From a bacterium (GTDB lineage Bacteria; Fidelibacterota; UBA2242): a DNA stretch of 5,699 nucleotides. The stretch covers positions 1 to 5,699 of the forward strand of contig JAHIOG010000491.1 in the NCBI GenBank assembly GCA_018895675.1. Reading direction: 5' to 3'. The position numbers were made by a program, and so were the translations under genes. Under the pieces are notes generated by a model, which did not search any database, was not told where the DNA came from, and worked only from the letters and a program-made list of their open reading frames with translations. The first letter of the stretch is position 1. Every line of letters starts with the position of its first letter. Below are positions 1-5,397 of the stretch, in pieces.

Positions 1-153
1 ACCATGCACAAACTTCCATGGTGGGAAAAAAGACGTGCCATAGGGCGCAGATTCTTCAAAGACTTCATTTATCCTTCTGCCTTCATCCTTCATCCTTCCA
101 ATCAGGTGATCCCGAAGAGCGTTTTCGATGGTGTTTTGTTCATTGAAGGTCAT
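1..153 (-). CDS. hsdR: Type I restriction enzyme R subunit, N-terminal 51 codons only
   Basis: This is the start of the motor/nuclease subunit of a type I restriction-modification enzyme; the gene leaves the window on the left. HsdR normally has an N-terminal PD-(D/E)xK nuclease followed by a superfamily 2 helicase-like translocase, and joins HsdM and HsdS. The visible protein begins MTFNEQNTIENALRDHLIG, a typical HsdR opening (FNExNTxE near the N-terminus). The ATG at 153 has GAGG at 165-162, eight bases upstream. It lies 50 bases after the E2-E1-JAB stop, so it is probably the last gene of the transcript. After residue 19 the protein reads through a heptanucleotide repeat (RMKDEGRRI) and continues EVFEESAPYGTSFFPPWKF, which does not resemble the HsdR continuation I know. 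The frame is open to the window edge, but whether it continues as a normal HsdR cannot be seen. The family call is fairly secure; intactness is not. Confidence 0.72.
   Translation of the reverse strand, partial: MTFNEQNTIENALRDHLIGRMKDEGRRINEVFEESAPYGTSFFPPWKFVHG
71..98. repeat. Heptanucleotide tandem repeat (four units) inside hsdR
   Basis: On the plus strand four 7-base units follow one another: ATCCTTC, TGCCTTC, ATCCTTC, ATCCTTC. The second unit differs at its first two bases. The block lies within codons 19-28 of hsdR and encodes a low-complexity stretch (RMKDEGRRI). Short tandem heptamers of this GAAGGAT type are known from memory as dispersed repeats in several bacterial genomes. Because seven is not a multiple of three, gain or loss of one unit would shift the hsdR frame. 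With only four units, one imperfect, the slippage rate may be low. Confidence 0.8.
122..133 (+). repeat. 12-bp direct repeat, left copy
   Basis: TTTTCGATGGTG occurs here, in the first codons of hsdR (encoding part of NTIEN), and again at 4227-4238, in the spacer between hsdS and the membrane gene. The two copies nearly flank the three-gene cassette. About one matching 12-base pair is expected by chance in a window this size, so only the positions make it worth noting. Confidence 0.3.
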
Positions 154-161
154 AAATTCAT

Positions 162-165
162 CCTC
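162..165 (-). promoter_or_regulatory. Ribosome binding site of hsdR
   Basis: GAGG on the minus strand lies eight bases before the ATG at 153. The 50-base spacer between the fusion-gene stop (204) and this start shows no hairpin followed by a T-run and no clear promoter. hsdR is therefore probably expressed by read-through from the cassette upstream. Confidence 0.6.
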
Positions 166-203
166 ATAATACGACTAAAAACACGCCTTTATCCTAAAAA
201 TAT

Positions 204-2288
204 TCATACTTGAAGTACGTCCTGTGGAGTAACAATAAGACAAACAGTTGGTTCGTAGTTCCTCACAAATAGCAACTTATTATAGGTATTGTCATCTGTA
301 TCCGATGCATTACCTCCGTGAGGGTGACTATGCCAAGTCCCTAAATATGTAACTTTCCCATTAGTTTTTTTCTCTATACTTTTTATCTGCTCCTCCAACC
401 CCTCTGTACCCAACACAAAAAGATAAGGTTTTTCAATACTATCAGGTGGGGCTGGTAAAATAGCAGTAACCACAACCGATTTTGCATGTAAAAATACAGT
501 TCCCAATAAAACACCACCTGTTTCATTCGGACTTTTTTTAGACATGCTTTCTTTCATCTGCTCAATTACTGTTTCAAAAAGAAAGACTTGCCAGTCTCGT
601 TTTTTGGGAGACGGAACAGGTACACTATCTGGCACTGATAATATCTCAGTGATCAAGGAATAATTATCATCATATTTAGAAAGCATAATCTCGCCATTTT
701 TAGGGAGACCTTTCTCAACTATCTGTTGGATTTTTAAACTCATTATTGCTGCCATAAGAGAGATTCGAGCATCATCTACAATTAGCGTTTGAGAACTACA
801 AGATTGCCCAATTTGAGCCTGGTTTCTCTGAGATGTAAACAACACGTCATGTATATAATTTTTTTCTAAGGAATAATGATATAAATAAGCCCAAAGATCT
901 GTCAATCGACTTGTCTTTAAATTATTTTCTATGAATAAAATTCCACAGCGGCCCTGTCCAAATAACCCACCTGAAATAATTGGAGGAAGATTCTGTTGAT
1001 CCATCAAAAAATGCTTTACTGCTAAGGACGCAGTGGTATCAATTATTAATCTGGAGTTGCTAAAATCTGCACTAAATGCGGACCCTTTAACTGCTTCGGC
1101 CAAAACCTTACTAGTGTTAAACATAGATAATGATAAAAGTTCTGCCTTATTTTGTGCCCATGTAAGGGTCAGTGCATGACGGGCATTATTATGGGGCATA
1201 AAGATATCATCATCAATACATAAAAATGGCCCATTCCCATTGCGAGCTAAATTCATTCCAATTTTTGAACCAAGGCTACCACAACCTACTAATGCAATTT
1301 TTTGTGTCTCATTGAGTTTTGTTTCCGTTCCAGAAAGTCGTTTTAATAAAGCAGGCGATAATTCCTCTATATGTGACAGCATTCCAGCTTTACAATCAGG
1401 AAGAACACGTTTTTTGTTTTTTTTTCTTGGCTTAGATTTATGAATCACAAAATTTAGAAACTCAATATTACAATCAGAACCAATAAGTTTAACCGGTCTT
1501 TTGACAGACAGAACCACAAATAATTTATCCTCATTTAGATGTTCTAAATCAATTTCCTCCACATGTTCTTTAAGGTCACTGATTTCTATAGAGCTTGCAT
1601 ATCGATAAAGATTAGACAAAGTTGTAATCGAATTTGGAATATAAGTTTTAATAATGAAGGGACTCATGCAGTATACTGCATGAGCTGTTTTCTTTTTTTT
1701 AGAATCACAAAGAGCATCTGTTACAATAATACCCTTGCGCTCTTCAAAATAAATCTCTTTAGTTAAACATAAACTGTTTTTACTATTATAAGCAGTAATT
1801 ACTTCGTTAAGATCATAAAGCATAAATCCAGAGCAATGATCGTTTCTCATTGGCTCCCATCCTTGATCGTAATTCAGCAACTCATTTGAAGCAGCTTTCT
1901 CAAGCCAATCAACCAATTGATTCAAAATACCATTCATCCATTCAGATTGTTGTAAAAGTTCTGAGAGGTCCCCATCGCAAATACATGGATTTACATCGAA
2001 CTTTAATGGATTTATATGAGGGAAACATCTTGGAAAGTCATTTCGTAAAAGGATTTTTGGAGCTTTTAATGGAAACTGATCCGGAAAAACAAATCGAACT
2101 TCTTCAATGCTTTTCACTCCAATATCAGTTATTCCTTCCTTGATAAATTTGCTAGGCAAGCCAATAGAGACTGTTGCCGAGATAATCGCATTTTCAGGCG
2201 TTTCAGAATAACTAATAATTGATACGCCCTTAAAAGCATTATGATCTTGGATATACTTCTGAGCTTTTTCTACCCAAAAATTATCCAT
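204..2288 (-). CDS. E2-E1-JAB fusion: ubiquitin-like conjugation and deconjugation enzyme
   Basis: A 694-residue protein that joins three ubiquitin-pathway activities. Residues about 1-145 are an E2/UBC-like domain with FPLKAPKILL, then NPCICDGD with Cys102 or Cys104 as the likely thioester cysteine, then a helix ending LVDWLEKAA. Residues about 145-315 are an unassigned linker. Residues about 329-540 are an E1/ThiF adenylation domain with GCGSLG (335-340), CIDDD (acidic residues 359-361), HNNARHA and IIDTTA; Cys497 (GQSCSS) or Cys448 may be the E1 cysteine. Residues about 565-694 are a JAB/JAMM metalloprotease with Glu589 (NETGG), HSHP (His653, His655), Ser662 and Asp665. By analogy with Cap2 and Cap3 of type II CBASS, it should adenylate a protein C-terminus, transfer it, and cleave it off again. 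The ATG at 2288 is chosen over an in-frame TTG at 2324 because it overlaps the MBL stop by eight bases (ATGGATAA); its own ribosome binding site is weak, which suggests coupled translation. The JAB domain ends on its last predicted strand. Confidence 0.9.
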   Translation of the reverse strand: MDNFWVEKAQKYIQDHNAFKGVSIISYSETPENAIISATVSIGLPSKFIKEGITDIGVKSIEEVRFVFPDQFPLKAPKILLRNDFPRCFPHINPLKFDVNPCICDGDLSELLQQSEWMNGILNQLVDWLEKAASNELLNYDQGWEPMRNDHCSGFMLYDLNEVITAYNSKNSLCLTKEIYFEERKGIIVTDALCDSKKKKTAHAVYCMSPFIIKTYIPNSITTLSNLYRYASSIEISDLKEHVEEIDLEHLNEDKLFVVLSVKRPVKLIGSDCNIEFLNFVIHKSKPRKKNKKRVLPDCKAGMLSHIEELSPALLKRLSGTETKLNETQKIALVGCGSLGSKIGMNLARNGNGPFLCIDDDIFMPHNNARHALTLTWAQNKAELLSLSMFNTSKVLAEAVKGSAFSADFSNSRLIIDTTASLAVKHFLMDQQNLPPIISGGLFGQGRCGILFIENNLKTSRLTDLWAYLYHYSLEKNYIHDVLFTSQRNQAQIGQSCSSQTLIVDDARISLMAAIMSLKIQQIVEKGLPKNGEIMLSKYDDNYSLITEILSVPDSVPVPSPKKRDWQVFLFETVIEQMKESMSKKSPNETGGVLLGTVFLHAKSVVVTAILPAPPDSIEKPYLFVLGTEGLEEQIKSIEKKTNGKVTYLGTWHSHPHGGNASDTDDNTYNKLLFVRNYEPTVCLIVTPQDVLQV
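1417..1425 (-). other. A9 homopolymer tract in the E2-E1 linker
   Basis: On the coding strand nine A residues, one C and six more A residues encode Lys-Lys-Asn-Lys-Lys at about residues 289-293 of the fusion protein. Such runs are prone to replication and transcription slippage. Any single-base change here would cut off the E1 and JAB domains. The Lys/Arg-rich stretch probably forms a flexible linker before the E1 domain. Confidence 0.6.
1663..1684. repeat. Perfect 22-bp palindrome inside the fusion gene
   Basis: The bases CTCATGCAG (1663-1671), a TATA centre (1672-1675) and CTGCATGAG (1676-1684) form a perfect inverted repeat. As RNA it can fold into a 9-bp stem with a 4-base loop. It lies in the linker between E2 and E1 and encodes AHAVYCMS. 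Under uniform base composition such a palindrome is expected about 0.001 times in a window of this length. It has no T-run after it, so it is not a simple terminator. Confidence 0.85.
1663..1698 (-). promoter_or_regulatory. Candidate -1 ribosomal frameshift signal
   Basis: The coding strand carries A AAA AAG (1698-1692) in the correct phase for -1 slippage, the heptamer used in dnaX. It is followed by a 7-base spacer (1691-1685) and the 9-bp hairpin at 1684-1663. This order and spacing match the usual bacterial -1 frameshift architecture. A shifted ribosome would add 14 codons and stop at TAA 1650-1648, giving a product of about 213 residues with the E2 domain alone. A-rich lysine codons are common in AT-rich genes, so chance is possible for the heptamer. 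Confidence 0.45.
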
Positions 2289-3444
2289 GAGGATATGCTT
2301 CTTTGGTTGATGATAAAGCCGCAACGGAAAGCTTTGATTTTTCCTTTACACCTTTTTTCTGAGGTCCATCTCCAGTCAGATTAAATTCAAGAGGTTCTGG
2401 CTTATTTTCATCGGGGTGCTCATTTGTACAAATAAACTGATCTTCTCCAACAACATCAACATACTCATCTTTAGCTGCTTCACTCGGTGGATCTTGATCA
2501 GCATCTTTTATAACTTTGCTCTGTGAAACAATAAAAGCACCTTCTTTACTCTGGCTTAGTGCTTTCTTCGCATTTTCACATAGTTGAGGATCATCATCAT
2601 TCGTTTGACTATCATAAGATAACGAGTGCCAAGAACAGTGGTGTGGTGCTAAAAGAATATCATATTCCAATTTTTTATCATTATTTTTATGTTTATTCCA
2701 AAGAGTTTCCCAAACAAGACATTCTGCATCAGCAGCCATAAAAAGTTTATTTTCATATTTACCTTGTTTAACGGTTAATTGAAACACGACACTCTGACGA
2801 TTCATGTCGGTAAAACATTCATCTTCTTCGTCCTCTTGTTGCTCTATAGGGCTAAGAATGTACCCGCTAAACTTTGATGAAATATTTAGGTTATTAATTT
2901 TTGTAAAAGTATCTCCGATATTATAATTAATATTTTCAAGGTTATTTGTTCTACCATCAGGGTCTCTCCCAATAATTATCGCACGATCACCTACACCCTG
3001 AATCTCTTTTTTATCTTCAAATAATTTTACACGGCGCTTCATTTCCTTATTAAACTCTTTTGCATTATCACATAATTTATAGTTAATAGAGGATGGCTTC
3101 CAAAAGTTATGGCTGCTCCATAGCTCTTTAATGACAATCTTTAATTCATCGTCATCATCTTTGTAGTCTGCAAGAGGCCCCAAGTGAAAATGCTTTTGAA
3201 ATCCTTTAAGGTGATCCTCATGCCTATGAGTTAAAATGAAAGCATCTACATATGGACGCTTATTCGATTCTGTCGGCAATCGGTATCTAAGTTCTTCATT
3301 GACATCACAGTGATCACCAATTGATTCGTCTCCAATTGAACAGTCGATCATAATTGTTGTATTGAATGAATCGTTTAGCTTGATAAGAATCATTCCCCCG
3401 TTTTTTTCACCTACAGGAAAAAAAGTAATTGTTGAATTGGCCAT
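2281..3444 (-). CDS. Metallo-beta-lactamase-fold protein, ComEC-like, partner of the E2-E1-JAB enzyme
   Basis: A 387-residue protein with the metallo-beta-lactamase fold and no signal peptide, so probably cytoplasmic. The metal-binding motif THRHEDH gives His73, His75, Asp77 and His78. Further ligand candidates are Asp239 in FMAADAE and His268/His269 in LAPHHCSW. The block NRQSVVFQL (215-223) before the Asp motif is typical of the ComEC/Rec2-like branch of the superfamily, whose members often act on nucleic acids. The central part (about 90-210) holds a charged insertion, and the last 40 residues or so are polar and probably disordered, ending in Gly387 (EAYPHG). The ATG shares one base with the stop of the membrane gene and has a strong AAGGAG site. 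The stop overlaps the fusion-gene start by eight bases, so the two should be made in fixed ratio. The substrate is unknown; nuclease, phosphodiesterase or conjugation target are all possible. Confidence 0.85.
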   Translation of the reverse strand: MANSTITFFPVGEKNGGMILIKLNDSFNTTIMIDCSIGDESIGDHCDVNEELRYRLPTESNKRPYVDAFILTHRHEDHLKGFQKHFHLGPLADYKDDDDELKIVIKELWSSHNFWKPSSINYKLCDNAKEFNKEMKRRVKLFEDKKEIQGVGDRAIIIGRDPDGRTNNLENINYNIGDTFTKINNLNISSKFSGYILSPIEQQEDEEDECFTDMNRQSVVFQLTVKQGKYENKLFMAADAECLVWETLWNKHKNNDKKLEYDILLAPHHCSWHSLSYDSQTNDDDPQLCENAKKALSQSKEGAFIVSQSKVIKDADQDPPSEAAKDEYVDVVGEDQFICTNEHPDENKPEPLEFNLTGDGPQKKGVKEKSKLSVAALSSTKEAYPHG

Positions 3445-4166
3445 TATTTATCTCCTTTGTTTTTAATCAAGTATTCATTAAAAAGTGTGTCTGCATAAAT
3501 AAATGCAAATTTCTCAAGGATTGATTTCTTCAAAAGAAGCATGGCTATGTGAATTAAGAAAAAGATGATAAATAGACTCATAGTTTTCCAGTTATTGCTC
3601 AGTCCATAGATAATAGAACTACCAATAGAACCAATTATACTCCAAATAACACCCCCTATCAGATTTCGAAAAAAGCCATACCGGATATTGTAATGAAAAG
3701 TCATGGTACCCTTGCCAACAGCATTTCTCACTTGCCCCACTGCCTCACGAGCCTGTAACCTTGCATTGTCAGGCTTATCATTTTCTTCCTCTGTTGATAA
3801 AAATGTAGACCTAAACTGATCGGTAATTTTACTCCGTAGTTGCTCTTTTCTCTCAAAGGAAATTAATCCACCATTTAATAGAAGCATATCTGTTGTGGGG
3901 AATCGTTCACCTCCCTTACCAAAAACTGACTCTTCCACCCAATGTTTTGCAAAACCGCATTGGATTTGAACAAATGCGAGCATAACCAATAAAGAAAGCC
4001 CTAAATTTGCAACAACCAGCATCCAGCTAATATTGCCAATTAGCTCTTTCCAGAATGCTTCACCCAAGAACAAAATTAAAAAATGAACCAGTGGTACAAC
4101 TGACAAAAAAGTTGGTATATATCTGGCTTTAATTTCGTATTCATCCCACCACTTTGGTGTACTCAT
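3444..4166 (-). CDS. Four-helix membrane protein with central cytoplasmic domain, possible effector
   Basis: A 240-residue integral membrane protein. Predicted helices lie at about 16-36, 46-69, 166-189 and 195-213 as two hairpins, with both ends and the roughly 95-residue central part on the same side, probably the cytoplasm. The central domain contains FPTTDMLL (89-96), a charged helical region with an acidic loop (STEEENDKPD), and NIRYGFFRNLIGG (160-172) just before the second hairpin. I recall proteins of unknown function with a similar PTT...YGFxRNL layout, but I cannot name the family. There is no cleavable signal peptide. The gene is first in the cassette, has GGAGG six bases before its ATG, and its stop overlaps the MBL start (TAATG). 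In CBASS and related systems small membrane proteins often act as inner-membrane-disrupting effectors; that role here is inference. Confidence 0.8.
   Translation of the reverse strand: MSTPKWWDEYEIKARYIPTFLSVVPLVHFLILFLGEAFWKELIGNISWMLVVANLGLSLLVMLAFVQIQCGFAKHWVEESVFGKGGERFPTTDMLLLNGGLISFERKEQLRSKITDQFRSTFLSTEEENDKPDNARLQAREAVGQVRNAVGKGTMTFHYNIRYGFFRNLIGGVIWSIIGSIGSSIIYGLSNNWKTMSLFIIFFLIHIAMLLLKKSILEKFAFIYADTLFNEYLIKNKGDK
3452..3457 (-). promoter_or_regulatory. Ribosome binding site of the MBL gene
   Basis: AAGGAG on the minus strand lies seven bases before the ATG at 3444, inside the last codons of the membrane gene. The strong site and the TAATG junction fix the start and indicate coupled, efficient translation of the MBL protein. 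Confidence 0.8.
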
Positions 4167-4172
4167 TAATAA

Positions 4173-4177
4173 CCTCC
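4173..4177 (-). promoter_or_regulatory. Ribosome binding site of the membrane-protein gene
   Basis: GGAGG on the minus strand lies six bases before the ATG at 4166. It fixes the start of the cassette's first gene. Confidence 0.8.
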
Positions 4178-4212
4178 AACTAATATTAAATCAAAAAATC
4201 ATCCTACAAAGT

Positions 4213-4242
4213 AATATAGAAACAAATTTTCGATGGTGCCTA
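4213..4242 (-). promoter_or_regulatory. Weak candidate sigma70-type promoter before the cassette
   Basis: The 88-base spacer between hsdS and the membrane gene (4167-4254) is the longest gene-free stretch. On the minus strand TAGGCA (4242-4237, four of six consensus bases) and TATATT (4218-4213, five of six) are 18 bases apart, which would start transcription about 30 bases before the GGAGG site. In DNA this AT-rich, such matches are frequent. No terminator is visible after hsdS, so read-through from hsdS is equally possible. Confidence 0.3.
4227..4238 (+). repeat. 12-bp direct repeat, right copy
   Basis: Second copy of TTTTCGATGGTG, 17 bases after the end of hsdS in the direction of transcription. 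The partner is at 122-133 in the hsdR start. It could be a trace of duplication or recombination at the cassette border, or chance. Confidence 0.3.
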
Positions 4243-4254
4243 TATCGTTAATGC

Positions 4255-5397
4255 TTATTTGACACCCCCTGCACCAGTAACAATACTATTTCTTATTCGT
4301 GATAGTTGTTTAATTTTCTTCTCAAATATTTTTCTTTGGAAAAATACCGATTCGAATAATTTACAGAAGATGGCCGATTTATCCATAAATATTTTAGGAA
4401 TTTTAGTTGTTTGCAAAACACACCAGTCAGCCCTTGGCATTTTCGTGCCTTTTGCACTATTCATTGCAATTCGAGAGAAGTAAGAGCTTGTTAAAATTGT
4501 CGCAACTACAACAGAAGAAATATTTGAATTCACTTCAATTACGATTAAATCAGATGAACATAAGCCACCCTCGGGTGCTATTGCAGCTTTTCGCAAATAT
4601 GGTCTTATCTTTCCATACAAAATGTTACCTTTGTTGAATTTTGCTTTTGCGCTTATAACACTATCAATTTTACCATGAGATGTCAGGTGGATTGAAACAG
4701 GATTAATATGTTCGAATCCAACATATTTTTGTGATTTATCAAAAGGAGGTTGTAATAATTCTCTTTGCTCAGCACATAAATCTGTAAGACTTAATTGTTC
4801 TGAGTTAGCTTTAAACTGATCAAATACGATGCTTTCGATTAATTGATTCCCTGATGCTATCAAATCATTCAATAGACCGACACTTACCTCCACCTTCTCC
4901 AGCACTTCGAGAATCTCTTTCTGGCGCTCAAGCGGAGGCAGTGGAAATTTTAATTCGGCCAAGGCTTTCCATTTGGTTCTTGGAGAAAGTGAACCTGATG
5001 AGGTCTTTTCCGCCCAATCAAAAAACATGTCTGACTGCACAATAAATGGCAACAACTTAGGTATGACTTTTCCGGGAATGGCTTCCATCACAATGATATC
5101 GCCCGAACATATGCCTTCAAAATCAGCTATTGCAGCTTTTTTCTGATAACAACGTCGTTTACCAAACAGAATTTGTCCCGGTTTGAACAAACGGGTAAAA
5201 CTTGGATTGTCTTCGGAAATGACACCTTTTCGTTGAATGCGAAGTGATTGCGGGTCGAGATGTTCCAAACCAACATAAAATTTCAGCCCATCTTTGAGTG
5301 CAGTCTTGGTTGACCGCTTGGCTTCCCTGGCAATCTCACCAAACTTAACAACCTGCCAACCCTCTTGTACCTGTTTTTCACTCAGAAAAATCGCCAT
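4255..5397 (-). CDS. hsdS: Type I restriction-modification DNA specificity subunit
   Basis: HsdS reads the bipartite DNA target for the HsdM methylase and HsdR nuclease. This 380-residue copy has two target recognition domains related to each other: YVGLEHLDP (41-49) matches YVGFEHINP (225-233), and KRRCYQKKAAIADFEGICSG (80-99) matches KIRPYLRKAAIAPEGGLCSS (263-282). A central helical region (about 157-195, beginning ERQKEILEVLEKVE after the FPLPPLERQ motif) and a C-terminal helix (about 340-375) separate the domains, as expected for a full-length subunit. The ATG at 5397 is chosen over an upstream in-frame start at 5490 because it has GGGAG seven bases upstream and the family N-terminus (EGWQVVKFGEIA) follows closely; it overlaps the nuclease gene by 20 bases. 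The N-terminal half is about 44% GC and the C-terminal half about 34% on sampled lines, suggesting recombination in the central helix. hsdM should lie to the right, outside the window. Confidence 0.93.
   Translation of the reverse strand: MAIFLSEKQVQEGWQVVKFGEIAREAKRSTKTALKDGLKFYVGLEHLDPQSLRIQRKGVISEDNPSFTRLFKPGQILFGKRRCYQKKAAIADFEGICSGDIIVMEAIPGKVIPKLLPFIVQSDMFFDWAEKTSSGSLSPRTKWKALAELKFPLPPLERQKEILEVLEKVEVSVGLLNDLIASGNQLIESIVFDQFKANSEQLSLTDLCAEQRELLQPPFDKSQKYVGFEHINPVSIHLTSHGKIDSVISAKAKFNKGNILYGKIRPYLRKAAIAPEGGLCSSDLIVIEVNSNISSVVVATILTSSYFSRIAMNSAKGTKMPRADWCVLQTTKIPKIFMDKSAIFCKLFESVFFQRKIFEKKIKQLSRIRNSIVTGAGGVK

Noticed and set aside
4..213. Plus-strand 69-codon reading frame at the left edge
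   Set aside because: It lies antisense to the clear hsdR start, has no ribosome binding site visible in the window, and contains the translated heptamer repeat.
1663..1684. The palindrome as an intrinsic terminator
   Set aside because: In the direction of transcription the stem is not followed by a T-run, and it lies in the middle of an intact reading frame.
1850..2143. Plus-strand 97-codon reading frame antisense to the E2 domain
   Set aside because: It is a shadow of a strongly motif-supported gene on the other strand; no recognisable domain and no ribosome binding site.
2289..2324. Earlier in-frame TTG start for the E2-E1-JAB protein
   Set aside because: It would add 12 residues inside the MBL gene with a rare start codon; the ATG at 2288 forms a compact overlap with the MBL stop.
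4183..4210. TTTGTA-16-TAATAT as promoter of the membrane gene
   Set aside because: Transcription would begin at or within the GGAGG ribosome binding site, leaving no usable leader.
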